A DNA stretch of 64,000 nt from Anaerocolumna xylanovorans DSM 12503 (GTDB taxonomy: Bacteria; Bacillota; Clostridia; Lachnospirales; Lachnospiraceae): NCBI RefSeq assembly GCF_900143645.1, contig NZ_FRFD01000006.1, positions 248,001-312,000 of the forward strand. Direction: 5' to 3'. The notes under the pieces are model-generated. The model made no database searches. It was not told the origin of the DNA and worked only from the letters and a program-made list of their open reading frames with translations. Positions within the stretch are counted from its first letter, which is position 1. Each line of letters opens with the position of its first letter. A program made the position numbers and the translations under genes. This document shows positions 44,887 through 53,540 of this stretch, one piece after another.

Positions 44887-45264
44887 ATGAAGAGACTAAT
44901 TAGCACATCCAATGCACCGGCAGCAATTGGCCCTTATTCACAGGCTGTTATCATAAATGATATGGTTTATACCTCTGGTATAATTCCCATTAATCCCGAG
45001 GATGGTACCATCGTTAACGGAGGCATAAAAGAACAGGCCAATAGAGTGTTAAAAAGCCTTGCTGCTCTTTTAAAGGACAGCGGCACAGATCTTAGTAAGG
45101 TAATAAAGACAACTGTTTTTATCAAGAACATGGAGGATTTTCCCCTGATCAATGAGGTATATGCTTCTTTCTTTACAGAGAATTTTCCGGCCCGCTCCTG
45201 CGTAGAGGTTGCCAGGCTTCCGAAAGATGTGCTGATTGAAATAGAAGCAATAGCTTATATATAA
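44887..45264 (+). CDS. ridA: RidA-family reactive imine/enamine deaminase
   Basis: 125 residues from ATG 44887, eight bases after GGAGG. The ATG at 44863 precedes the ribosome site. It has 'APAAIGPYSQAVIINDMVYTSGIIP' at the start, and the signature 'PARSCVEVARLPKDVLIEIEAIAY' at the end with the substrate-binding Arg. It hydrolyses 2-aminoacrylate and related products of PLP enzymes. Confidence 0.92.
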   Translation: MKRLISTSNAPAAIGPYSQAVIINDMVYTSGIIPINPEDGTIVNGGIKEQANRVLKSLAALLKDSGTDLSKVIKTTVFIKNMEDFPLINEVYASFFTENFPARSCVEVARLPKDVLIEIEAIAYI

Positions 45265-45289
45265 ATTCGTTGGGGGTTATATTGAAAGG

Positions 45290-45898
45290 ATGGATTTTTT
45301 GGACTCGATAGACTATTATAATAAGAATGCAAATCTTTATTTTGAGAATACTGTTGATAGTAATACACAGGAAAGCAGAGAGAAATTTTTATCAGTTCTT
45401 TCAGAAGGCGGAGCCATATTAGACTTAGGGTGCGGTTCAGGCAGGGACAGCCTTGAATTCATACAAAGCGGCTATGATGTAACTGCTATTGATGGAGCCG
45501 AAGAGCTTTGCGAACTGGCGTCCATTCATATTGGCCAGGACGTGCTGTGCATGCAGTTTAAGGAACTGGATTTTGATGAGGTTTTTGACGGCATATGGGC
45601 CAGTGCCTCCCTTCTACATATCGTTCCGGATGAATTTGATGAAATATTTCAAAAGATCATCAAGGCGTTAAAACCGCAGGGTGTGCTATATATGTCTTTT
45701 GGACATGGAGACTTTGCGGGATACCGTAACGGAAGATATTTTAAGGATTTTAAAACGAAAGCCATGAAGGATTTCCTGACGGGATATCCGGAAATTGAAC
45801 TGCTTGAAATCTGGAAAAGCACAGAGGACCTGGGAGAGGCAAATCTTGATGAGTGGCTGCATGTATTATTAAAAAAGCATGAAGATAAACAGGAGTAG
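45290..45898 (+). CDS. Class I SAM-dependent methyltransferase
   Basis: 202 residues. Motif I is 'ILDLGCGSGRDS', the acidic loop is 'VTAIDGAEELCELA', and 'FDGIWASASLLHIVPD' and 'LKPQGVLYMSFGHG' follow. It is TehB/UbiE-like with no specific substrate evident. It is tightly linked to the next gene (two-base gap). Confidence 0.78.
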   Translation: MDFLDSIDYYNKNANLYFENTVDSNTQESREKFLSVLSEGGAILDLGCGSGRDSLEFIQSGYDVTAIDGAEELCELASIHIGQDVLCMQFKELDFDEVFDGIWASASLLHIVPDEFDEIFQKIIKALKPQGVLYMSFGHGDFAGYRNGRYFKDFKTKAMKDFLTGYPEIELLEIWKSTEDLGEANLDEWLHVLLKKHEDKQE

Positions 45899-45900
45899 GT

Positions 45901-46893
45901 ATGAATCAGGTAAAATCAGTCAACAGGGTTTTTCTCGCTACGGTATTAATTACATTTGCAGGTATTTTTATAAATCCCTGGGTATACTATGCTACTGATA
46001 ACTACTTATATACCCTTATCATTTCGCAGTTTTTGCTGATTATACCTTCTGTTATCTATCTGGTAAGGCAAAAGAGGGGAATTGCAGATATCATTGGTTT
46101 TCGGCGGATCAGCTTTGGAAATGTTGTGCTCTTAATGATTTTTACTTTCCTGATATTACCGCTTATGGGGCTGATCAATGCTATTTCCATGCTCTTTGTA
46201 AGAAATGATACGACACAGGTGATTGAAAGCCTTGTGGGAGGAAATGGACTTATCATCGGCCTTATTATGGTAGGACTGGTGCCGTGTATTATGGAAGAGA
46301 GTGTTTACCGCGGAGTTCTTTTTCAAGGTTACCGTACCACAAGTACGTTAAAAGGGATTCTCTTGAGCGGATTGCTGTTTGGCCTTATCCACCAGAATTT
46401 CAATCAATTTTCCTATGCATTTGTAATGGGTGTGATATTTGCTTTTGTAATTGAAGCAACGGGTTCTATACTGTCTACCATGATAATACACTTTATTATC
46501 AACAGCACTTCTGTTATCAGTTTGATCCTGTCGACTGGCCCCAATGGCCTGGCGGACTCAAAAGCAGTTTCCGAATATGCACAGAAATTAAGCGCAGGCT
46601 ATATCATTACGGTCCTTTTGCCCATAGCTGCCGTTTCTACCTTGCTTGCTTTTTTTGTATTCCGCGTTTTGGCTGACAATTCCGGCAGATGGGAACATAT
46701 AAAGGAGATATTTAAAAAGAAACCAAAGGCGCATCTTATTACCCCAAGTTTGGTGATAGGAATAGTCCTTTGTCTGATTATTATGATAGCAAATGAATAT
46801 GTGGGAAGGATTAACGGGGGAGCCCAAAATGATGAAGGTTTTGTGACAGTCCTATATGGATTGGTACAAACCATTCATAATTTCTTTCTGTAG
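45901..46893 (+). CDS. CPBP-family intramembrane metalloprotease
   Basis: 330 residues with about eight membrane helices. The three CPBP motifs are present: EESVYRGVLFQ (EExxxR), FGLIHQNFNQF (FxxxH) and HFIINSTS (HxxxN/S). The family includes type II CAAX-like proteases and bacteriocin self-immunity proteins. No bacteriocin gene is seen nearby. A further membrane region with an additional helix follows the protease core. Confidence 0.83.
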   Translation: MNQVKSVNRVFLATVLITFAGIFINPWVYYATDNYLYTLIISQFLLIIPSVIYLVRQKRGIADIIGFRRISFGNVVLLMIFTFLILPLMGLINAISMLFVRNDTTQVIESLVGGNGLIIGLIMVGLVPCIMEESVYRGVLFQGYRTTSTLKGILLSGLLFGLIHQNFNQFSYAFVMGVIFAFVIEATGSILSTMIIHFIINSTSVISLILSTGPNGLADSKAVSEYAQKLSAGYIITVLLPIAAVSTLLAFFVFRVLADNSGRWEHIKEIFKKKPKAHLITPSLVIGIVLCLIIMIANEYVGRINGGAQNDEGFVTVLYGLVQTIHNFFL

Positions 46894-46898
46894 CTATT

Positions 46899-46938
46899 GC
46901 CTAAGGTGTATATCAAATACGCCAAGGGCTTTTCTTTT
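46899..46938 (+). terminator. Intrinsic terminator after the CPBP gene
   Basis: GGTGTAT pairs with ATACGCC inside an outer GCCT/GGGC pairing, followed by TTTTCTTTTT. Confidence 0.75.
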
Positions 46939-47029
46939 TCATAAAATGTGTTAAAATATAAATGCAATTAGATTGTGAACAATTTTTATCAATCGATGCA
47001 ATACAGAAAAGAAACGGAGGAATTGATGT

Positions 47030-47953
47030 ATGGATAAAATATATGAACTGGCAGTGATAGGCTCTGGTCCCGCAGGGCTGACAGCAGCTTTATACGCAGG
47101 AAGAGCAGAGCTTGATACGGTAGTAATCGAAAAAGCGCCAATCAGCGGAGGGCAGATTATAAATACCTATGAAGTGGATAATTATCCCGGAATCCCCGGA
47201 ATCAGCGGCTTTGAGCTTGCCAACAGGTTCAGGGAACATTGCGACAAGATGAATGTTCCTTTTGTCACCGGAGAGGTAAAGAATTTTCAGGTAGAGGATG
47301 GTATTAAGATTATAACTCTGGATGACGGAACAATATACCGTGCCAGGGCAGCTATCATAGCAACAGGGGCCAATCCGAGAAAGCTTATGGTGGAAGGGGA
47401 AGAAAGACTCGCCGGTATGGGTGTATCCTATTGTGCTACCTGTGACGGAGCTTTCTTTAAAAATAAAATAACGGCAGTAGTAGGCGGCGGAGACGTTGCA
47501 GTAGAGGATGCTATATTCTTAGCGAGACTTTGCAAAAAGGTCTATGTCATCCATAGAAGAGATGAATTCAGGGCTGCCAGGGCTTACACTACCAAGCTTC
47601 TTTCCATGGAGAATGTAGAGGTACTCTGGGATAGTGTTGTAGAAGAAATACAGGGTGGTGAAGTGGTTGAAAAAATTCAGGTGAAGAATGTAAAGAACAA
47701 TGAGAGCAGGGAATTGGCTGTAGACGGAATATTTATTGCGGTTGGCTATAATCCCAGCTCGGAAGTTTACAAGGATATTCTGGAATTGGCCGGCGGCGGA
47801 TATATCAAGGCAGATGAATCCTGTCAGACCAATATTCCGGGAGTATTTGCAGCAGGCGATATCCGCACAAAGGAATTAAGGCAGATTATAACGGCTGCTT
47901 CCGATGGTGCCAATGCGATTACCGGAGCAGAAAAGTACCTAAATAGTTTATAA
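47030..47953 (+). CDS. trxB: Thioredoxin reductase
   Basis: 307 residues. FAD binding is 'VIGSGPAGLTAALYAGRAEL', the redox-active pair is CATC in 'SYCATCDGAFF', NADPH binding is 'VVGGGDVAVEDA' with 'HRRDEFRA', and the second FAD motif is 'GVFAAGDIRTKELRQIITAASDGA'. It reduces thioredoxin and thereby supports thiol homeostasis. AAACGGAGG precedes it. No thioredoxin gene is adjacent. Confidence 0.93.
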   Translation: MDKIYELAVIGSGPAGLTAALYAGRAELDTVVIEKAPISGGQIINTYEVDNYPGIPGISGFELANRFREHCDKMNVPFVTGEVKNFQVEDGIKIITLDDGTIYRARAAIIATGANPRKLMVEGEERLAGMGVSYCATCDGAFFKNKITAVVGGGDVAVEDAIFLARLCKKVYVIHRRDEFRAARAYTTKLLSMENVEVLWDSVVEEIQGGEVVEKIQVKNVKNNESRELAVDGIFIAVGYNPSSEVYKDILELAGGGYIKADESCQTNIPGVFAAGDIRTKELRQIITAASDGANAITGAEKYLNSL

Positions 47954-48039
47954 TTGACACTATTAATAGAAAGTTTTAAAAATATTATCGGATTATAAGA
48001 AAATGGATAAATAAACCATATAATTTATTAATTTATGCG

Positions 48040-48068
48040 TTGACAGCAGTAGTATGCTTTGATATAAT
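48040..48068 (+). promoter_or_regulatory. Promoter of the NlpC/P60 gene
   Basis: TTGACA (48040-48045), a 17-base spacer and TATAAT (48063-48068). A long AT-rich leader of about 110 bases follows. Confidence 0.85.
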
Positions 48069-48182
48069 AACCTCATGATATTTAATAATTTCGTAACATT
48101 TAATAAAGAGTTATACTAACGATAACATACATTTAATTGAATTGTTACATTCGCATAAAACCGTAAGGAGGTTACATGTCAA

Positions 48183-49469
48183 ATGCTAAAGAGTACTGCT
48201 GTTAAGGTATCTTTGTGTACTGCTGCATTGTTCTTTTCCCTGGGTGCGGGAATAAGGGTTCAGGCAGCAGAGAGTATTTCGGACACTGGGCTGGCAGGAA
48301 TAACGCCTGTTCTTGATAGTTATTACGTGGCTACTGCAGAGGTAGAAAAGGGAGAAGCGGAAGAATTACTGGATTCCTTTGCAAAACAGAAAGAAGAGCC
48401 AAGCAGCAATGAAGTGAAAAAGGTAGTATCGCCTTACGCAAATCTGGGAATTTCCGTAGCAGACAATTATGTTAATATCCGAAAGGAAGCCAATACGGAA
48501 AGTGAAATCGTAGGTAAGCTGTATAAGGGATGTGCGACAGACATTCTTGCAAGAAAAGGTGACTGGGTTAAGATTAAATCCGGTAAGGTAAAAGGTTATA
48601 TCAATGCAGATTTTTTAGCTATTGGTACGGAAGCAGAAAAGCTGGTTGATGAATATGCAGATAAATATGCTACTGTAAATACACAAACCTTATTTGTAAG
48701 AGAAAAGCCCGGAACGGATAAGACCATAGTTACCATGGTACCGCAGGGTGAAACCTATTATATATCAAAAGAATTCAAAAAATGGGCCAAAATTGAAATC
48801 GATCAAGGCGAAAGCGGATTCGTATCGAAGGATTACATAACAATAGATGTAAAATTTAAGTATGCTATCTCCATTGAAGAAGAAATGGCTAAGATAGCGG
48901 CAGAAAAGGCAGCGAAGAAAGCAGAGGCTGACAGGCTTGCAGCTCTTGCACAGGAACGTGAAGAGCGGAGACAGAGGGAAGAGGCATCAAAGTCAACCCA
49001 AAGCTCCAGTAATTCAAGCAGTTCCAGTAATTCAAGCAGCTCCAGTAATTCAAACAGTTCAAGCAGCTCCTCCGGAAGTTCATCGGGAAGCTCCTCTGGT
49101 TCCGGAAGCGGGCAGTCTGTTGCAAATTATGCATTAAACTTTGTTGGAAATCGCTATGTATGGGGAGGAACAAGCTTAACAAACGGAGCGGATTGTTCCG
49201 GCTTTGTATATGCCGTATATTCCCACTTTGGATATGATATTCCAAGGACCTCCAGAGATCAGGCAGCAAGTGCAGGACATGAAGTAAGCATAAGCAACTT
49301 ACAGCCGGGAGATTTGATTTTCTACACGAACTCCGGCGGATCGGTAAATCATGTTGCAATGTACATAGGCAATGGCCAGGTAGTAAATGCCAGCAATGAA
49401 AGAGATGGTATTAAGATATCCAGATATAATTACCGTACACCATATAAGGCAAGAAGAATAACGAATTAG
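48183..49469 (+). CDS. Secreted NlpC/P60 peptidoglycan endopeptidase with two SH3 domains
   Basis: 428 residues. A signal peptide (about 1-29, ending VQAAES) is followed by two SH3_3 domains (about 95-150 and 165-222: 'YVNIRKEANTESEIVGKL', 'TLFVREKPGTDKTIVTMV'). Next are a charged Ala/Glu/Arg helix, a long Ser-rich linker (about 275-315) and the catalytic NlpC/P60 domain with Cys in 'GADCSGFVYAV', His in 'VNHVAMYIG' and Asn. It cuts D-Glu-DAP bonds in wall peptides. ATG 48183 is 11 bases after AAGGAGG. A nearer ATG at 48176 opens only a nine-codon overlapping frame. Confidence 0.9.
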   Translation: MLKSTAVKVSLCTAALFFSLGAGIRVQAAESISDTGLAGITPVLDSYYVATAEVEKGEAEELLDSFAKQKEEPSSNEVKKVVSPYANLGISVADNYVNIRKEANTESEIVGKLYKGCATDILARKGDWVKIKSGKVKGYINADFLAIGTEAEKLVDEYADKYATVNTQTLFVREKPGTDKTIVTMVPQGETYYISKEFKKWAKIEIDQGESGFVSKDYITIDVKFKYAISIEEEMAKIAAEKAAKKAEADRLAALAQEREERRQREEASKSTQSSSNSSSSSNSSSSSNSNSSSSSSGSSSGSSSGSGSGQSVANYALNFVGNRYVWGGTSLTNGADCSGFVYAVYSHFGYDIPRTSRDQAASAGHEVSISNLQPGDLIFYTNSGGSVNHVAMYIGNGQVVNASNERDGIKISRYNYRTPYKARRITN

Positions 49470-49476
49470 TATATTT

Positions 49477-49513
49477 GTACCGCAGATAGGTTAAACTAGC
49501 TGCGGTACTTTTT
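49477..49513 (+). terminator. Intrinsic terminator after the NlpC/P60 gene
   Basis: GTACCGCAG (49477-49485) pairs with CTGCGGTAC (49500-49508), followed by TTTTT. Confidence 0.92.
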
Positions 49514-49729
49514 CGTTTGTTTAAAAGAATTTTGGCAAGGGTAATTTTCAAAAAATGACTGTCAAAAGGTGTTTTTGATAGAATTTTTTGATAATTAACA
49601 AAAATTATTTCATTTGAAGAAAATAATTTTCCTGAGAAATTGGGATTGACAAAACCCGGATTGTACAATGTGCACAAAATATCATCCTACGCAATTGTAA
49701 AAATATGGGCATTGAGTAGAGGGGAATCT

Positions 49730-49812
49730 TTATCCAAAAGTTATCCACAATAAAAAAGCCTGATTTTTTCCGCTAATGAAAGTTATACACAGAGTTATCC
49801 ACATTATCCACA
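49730..49812 (+). promoter_or_regulatory. Cluster of five DnaA boxes
   Basis: Three perfect TTATCCACA boxes (49741-49749, 49795-49803, 49804-49812), one TTATACACA (49783-49791) that also fits TTATNCACA, and one TTATCCAAA (49730-49738), all on the same strand within 83 bases. Adjacent start spacings are 11, 42, 12 and 9 bases. AT-rich DNA lies on both sides. There is no dnaA, dnaN or recF in the window. It may be a DnaA titration or control site, or part of a replication origin. Confidence 0.85.
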
Positions 49813-50078
49813 GGTATAAACCACTATTGTGGAATGTGGAGGGAACTGTCAAGGTAGAAAATTTGTTTTGTAAGTTATGATAATATGAAAAGCATGTAAA
49901 ATATTTGTAGATAAATGGAAACGAATGTAATTGTCGAAAAACTATCAGATATGACATACAATGATAGGACGATAGTCTGATATTTTAGATGAAGTCGGAA
50001 CAAGTAGGATAGTAGGAACAGTTCTCTTTTTAATTAACAAAGGAGCGTCATGCGTTAGTCCTACTATTCGGAAATAGC
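49813..50078. other. AT-rich non-coding stretch between the DnaA boxes and the hpf promoter
   Basis: No gene is seen. Possible folds include TATCAGA/TCTGATA near 49946-49982 and an 11-bp pairing of GGATAGTAGGA (50007-50017) with TCCTACTATTC (50059-50069). A separate small RNA upstream of hpf (raiA), as known in other Firmicutes, is conceivable but not shown. Confidence 0.4.
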
Positions 50079-50107
50079 TTGTCACATATACGGGCGTGTG
50101 TTATAAT
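50079..50107 (+). promoter_or_regulatory. hpf promoter
   Basis: TTGTCA (50079-50084), a 17-base spacer and TATAAT (50102-50107), 45 bases before the hpf start. Confidence 0.8.
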
Positions 50108-50152
50108 AATGTTAAGCAATAGTAATATAAAAGTTAAAAGGAGTTGATTCAT

Positions 50153-50680
50153 ATGCGTTTTATAATAAGCGGCAAAAACATCGAGGTAACAGAAGGTCTC
50201 AAAACAGCGGTATATGAAAAGATTGGAAAGCTTGAAAAATATTTCACTCCTGATACTGAAATCCATGTAACAATGAGTGTCGAAAAAGAAAGGCAGAAAA
50301 TAGAAGTAACCATACCCATGAAAGGAAGCATGGTAAGAGCGGAACAGACCAGCACGGATATGTATGTTTCTATTGATCTTGTAGAAGAGATTATAGAGCG
50401 TCAATTAAGAAAATATAAAAATAAGCTGATTGAACAAAAGCAGGCTATCATAAATTTGAATCAGGAATTTATTGATGATTCTTATGAGGAAGAGAATAGC
50501 ATTAAGATTATCCGTACAAAGAAATTCGCAATCAAACCCATGGATCCGGAAGAAGCTTGCGTTCAGATGGAGTTATTAGGTCACAACTTCTTTGTATACC
50601 GCAATGCGGAAACCGATGAGGTGAATGTGGTCTATAAACGTAAGGGCAATACTTATGGTTTAATTGAACCGGAATTCTAG
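50153..50680 (+). CDS. hpf: Ribosome hibernation promoting factor, long form
   Basis: 175 residues from ATG 50153, nine bases after AAAGGAG. A TTG at 50144 is inside the ribosome-site spacing and less likely. The N-terminal S30AE domain ('FIISGKNIEVTEGLKTAVYEKIGKLEKYF') binds the 30S decoding region. A linker leads to the C-terminal dimerisation domain (about 118-175, 'IIRTKKFAIKPMDPEEACVQMELLGHNFFVY'), which joins two ribosomes into 100S dimers. It sits upstream of secA, as in many Firmicutes. Confidence 0.93.
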   Translation: MRFIISGKNIEVTEGLKTAVYEKIGKLEKYFTPDTEIHVTMSVEKERQKIEVTIPMKGSMVRAEQTSTDMYVSIDLVEEIIERQLRKYKNKLIEQKQAIINLNQEFIDDSYEEENSIKIIRTKKFAIKPMDPEEACVQMELLGHNFFVYRNAETDEVNVVYKRKGNTYGLIEPEF

Positions 50681-50726
50681 ACAGGATAAAGAAGCAGTAA
50701 TAGTAAAGAAAATATCAGATTAATCA

Positions 50727-50754
50727 GGGGGACTGTTAGTACAGCCCCCTTTTT
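50727..50754 (+). terminator. Intrinsic terminator after hpf
   Basis: GGGG-GA-CTGT (50727-50736) pairs with ACAG-C-CCCC (50741-50749), followed by TTTTT. Confidence 0.85.
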
Positions 50755-50837
50755 AGTGTTAATTCTGAAATAATATCGTTTAATGCTATAAATTATAGGA
50801 ATAAATGGTAAGTAAAAGGGCTTTTCTTATAAAATGG

Positions 50838-50866
50838 TTGCTAACTAACTGGGGAAATGATACAAT
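50838..50866 (+). promoter_or_regulatory. secA promoter
   Basis: TTGCTA (50838-50843), a 17-base spacer and TACAAT (50861-50866), 73 bases before secA. Confidence 0.7.
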
Positions 50867-50939
50867 GTATTTTATGAAAAAATTATTTGACCAGAATTAA
50901 ATCTTAGCACCCATTGAAATAAATACAGGAGTGAATAAT

Positions 50940-53510
50940 ATGAGTCTCGTAACGAAAATTTTTGGTACACACAGTCAAAGGGAAATTAAGCTTATTATGC
51001 CCATTGTAGACCAGATCGAGGCATTGGAACCTTCCATTAAGGCATTATCCGATGCAGAACTAAGAAATAAAACCGTTGAATTTAAGAATAGGCTAAAGAA
51101 CGGTGAAACGCTGGATGATATCCTGCCGGAAGCTTATGCGGTAGTAAGGGAAGCGGCGGTAAGGACACTGGGACAGAGACCTTTTCCTGTGCAGATATTA
51201 GGAGGCATTATTCTTCATCAGGGAAGAATCTCCGAAATGAAGACTGGTGAAGGTAAGACACTTACTTCAACATTTCCCGCCTACTTAAATGCACTTGAGG
51301 GTGAAGGCGTACACATTGTTACTGTAAATGATTATCTTGCAAAGCGTGACTCCGAATGGATGGGACAGATTCATGAATTTTTAGGTCTTAAAGTAGGTGT
51401 TATCCTAAACAACATGGACAACGACCAGAGAAGAGAAGCCTACGCCTGTGATATCACTTATGCAACCAACAATGAACTTGGATTTGATTATTTAAGAGAT
51501 AACATGGTTATCTATAAAGAACAGCTTGTACAGCGGAAACTGCACTATGCCATTATCGATGAGGTGGATTCCGTATTAATTGATGAAGCCAGAACTCCTC
51601 TTATTATATCAGGACAGAGCGGCAAATCCACAAAGCTCTATGAAGCCTGTGACATCTTAGCAAGACAGCTTACGAAGGGCAAAGTAAGCGGAGAGCTTAC
51701 CAAAATGGCTGCTCTTATGAATGAGGATGTAGAAGAAGAAGGCGATTTCGTAGTAAATGAAAAGGACAAATTAGTCAATCTTACTGCGGAGGGTGTGGAA
51801 AAGGTAGAGAATTTCTTCCATCTTGAGAATCTTGCGGACCCGGAGAATTTGGAAATACAGCACAATATTATATTAGCCCTAAGAGCCCATTACCTTATGG
51901 CAAGGGATAAGGACTATGTGGTAAAGGATGATGAAGTCCTCATTGTAGATGAGTTCACAGGCCGTATCATGCCCGGACGAAGATATTCAGACGGTCTTCA
52001 CCAGGCCATTGAAGCCAAGGAAAAGGTTAAGGTAAAGAGAGAAAGTAAGACCTTGGCAACGATTACTTTCCAGAACTTCTTCAATAAATATGCCAAGAAA
52101 TCCGGTATGACAGGTACTGCCCTTACAGAGGAAAAGGAATTCCGTAACATCTATGGAATGGACGTTATTGAAGTGCCTACCAATATATCGGTAGCACGTA
52201 TTGACAGACAGGATGCGGTTTATAAGACCAAAAGAGAGAAACTGAATGCTGTCGTAGAAGAGATTGTAGAATCTCACAAAAAGGGCCAGCCGGTGCTGGT
52301 TGGTACCATTACCATTGAAGCTTCCGAGGAATTGAGTGAGCTCTTAAAGAAAAAGAACGTTCCTCATAAGGTATTGAATGCCAAATTCCACGAGCTGGAA
52401 GCTGAAATTATAGCAGATGCCGGACAGGCAGGCGCTGTAACCATCGCTACCAATATGGCAGGCCGTGGTACCGATATTAAGCTTGGTGCCGGTGTGGTAG
52501 ATCTTGGCGGACTTAAGATAATCGGTACAGAGCGTCATGAATCCAGACGTATTGATAACCAGTTAAGAGGACGTGCCGGTCGTCAGGGAGATCCGGGTGA
52601 ATCCCGCTTCTATATTTCCCTGGAAGACGATTTAATGAGACTCTTTGGTTCCGAGCGTTTGATGAGTATGTTTAACTCCTTGGGTCTTCCGGAAGGAGAA
52701 CAGATTGAGCATAATATGTTAAGCAGTGCCATCGAAAAGGCACAGACGAAGATAGAAAATAACAACTATGGTATCCGTAAGAATCTCTTGGAATATGACC
52801 AGGTAAATAATGAGCAGAGAGAAATTATCTACAAGGAAAGAAGAAGAGTTCTTGACGGCGAAAGCATGAGAGATACTGTATTCAAAATGATAACCGATAC
52901 GGTAGAGGATTGTGTAAACACTTGTATCAGTGATGACCAGCTTGCAGAAAACTGGGATTTGAATGAGCTTAATGATATGCTGCTTCCTATCATACCCCTG
53001 GAGCCGATTGTATTGGATGCACAAGAGCTTGACCGCATGAAGAAGGCTCCCCTGATGCAGAAGCTAAAAGAAGATGCTATCAAGTTATATGAAGATAAAG
53101 AAGCAGAGTTCCCTGAAAAAGAGCAGCTTCGTGAGGTAGAGCGTGTAATTCTGTTAAGAGTTATTGACCGTAAGTGGATGGACCATATTGATGATATGGA
53201 TCAGTTACGCCAGGGTATTGGTCTTCAGGCATATGGACAGAGAGATCCTTTGGTGGAATTTAAGTTCATGGGCTTTGAAATGTTTGACGAAATGACAAAT
53301 GCTATCAGAGAAGATACTATTAAGGCCCTGATGCATGTAAGAATTGAGCAGAATGTAGAAAGAGAGCAGGTAGCAAAGGTTACAGGAACCAATAAGGATG
53401 ATTCTCTTCAGCAGGGACCTGTAAGAAGAACCGGCAAGAAGGTACAGCCTAATGATCCCTGTCCTTGCGGAAGCGGCAAGAAATATAAGTTCTGCTGCGG
53501 AAGGAACTAA
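50940..53510 (+). CDS. secA: Preprotein translocase ATPase SecA
   Basis: 856 residues from ATG 50940 after AGGAGTG. Walker A is in 'EMKTGEGKTLTS', Walker B in 'IIDEVDSVLIDEARTPLIIS', and motif VI in 'QLRGRAGRQGDPG'. The helical wing and scaffold ('DEMTNAIREDTI') follow, and the C-terminal zinc motif CPCGSGKKYKFCC is present. It drives secreted proteins through SecYEG. The protein keeps the long C-terminal linker and zinc tail that binds SecB or ribosomes elsewhere. Confidence 0.97.
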   Translation: MSLVTKIFGTHSQREIKLIMPIVDQIEALEPSIKALSDAELRNKTVEFKNRLKNGETLDDILPEAYAVVREAAVRTLGQRPFPVQILGGIILHQGRISEMKTGEGKTLTSTFPAYLNALEGEGVHIVTVNDYLAKRDSEWMGQIHEFLGLKVGVILNNMDNDQRREAYACDITYATNNELGFDYLRDNMVIYKEQLVQRKLHYAIIDEVDSVLIDEARTPLIISGQSGKSTKLYEACDILARQLTKGKVSGELTKMAALMNEDVEEEGDFVVNEKDKLVNLTAEGVEKVENFFHLENLADPENLEIQHNIILALRAHYLMARDKDYVVKDDEVLIVDEFTGRIMPGRRYSDGLHQAIEAKEKVKVKRESKTLATITFQNFFNKYAKKSGMTGTALTEEKEFRNIYGMDVIEVPTNISVARIDRQDAVYKTKREKLNAVVEEIVESHKKGQPVLVGTITIEASEELSELLKKKNVPHKVLNAKFHELEAEIIADAGQAGAVTIATNMAGRGTDIKLGAGVVDLGGLKIIGTERHESRRIDNQLRGRAGRQGDPGESRFYISLEDDLMRLFGSERLMSMFNSLGLPEGEQIEHNMLSSAIEKAQTKIENNNYGIRKNLLEYDQVNNEQREIIYKERRRVLDGESMRDTVFKMITDTVEDCVNTCISDDQLAENWDLNELNDMLLPIIPLEPIVLDAQELDRMKKAPLMQKLKEDAIKLYEDKEAEFPEKEQLREVERVILLRVIDRKWMDHIDDMDQLRQGIGLQAYGQRDPLVEFKFMGFEMFDEMTNAIREDTIKALMHVRIEQNVEREQVAKVTGTNKDDSLQQGPVRRTGKKVQPNDPCPCGSGKKYKFCCGRN

Positions 53511-53540
53511 ATACCGGGCTTTTGGGAAAGAGGTGATAGA

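Noticed and set aside
48176..48205. Nine-codon leader peptide overlapping the NlpC/P60 start
   Set aside because: It has a better-spaced ATG after AAGGAGG, but nine codons with no attenuator-like context are not enough to claim a gene.
48889..49359. 156-codon minus-strand frame in the NlpC/P60 gene
   Set aside because: It arises from the repetitive Ser-rich linker and the catalytic region of the real gene. It has no ribosome site.
49730..49812. Chromosomal origin oriC
   Set aside because: DnaA boxes are present, but the usual neighbours dnaA, dnaN, recF, gyrB and rnpA/rpmH are missing. It is kept as a DnaA-box cluster only.
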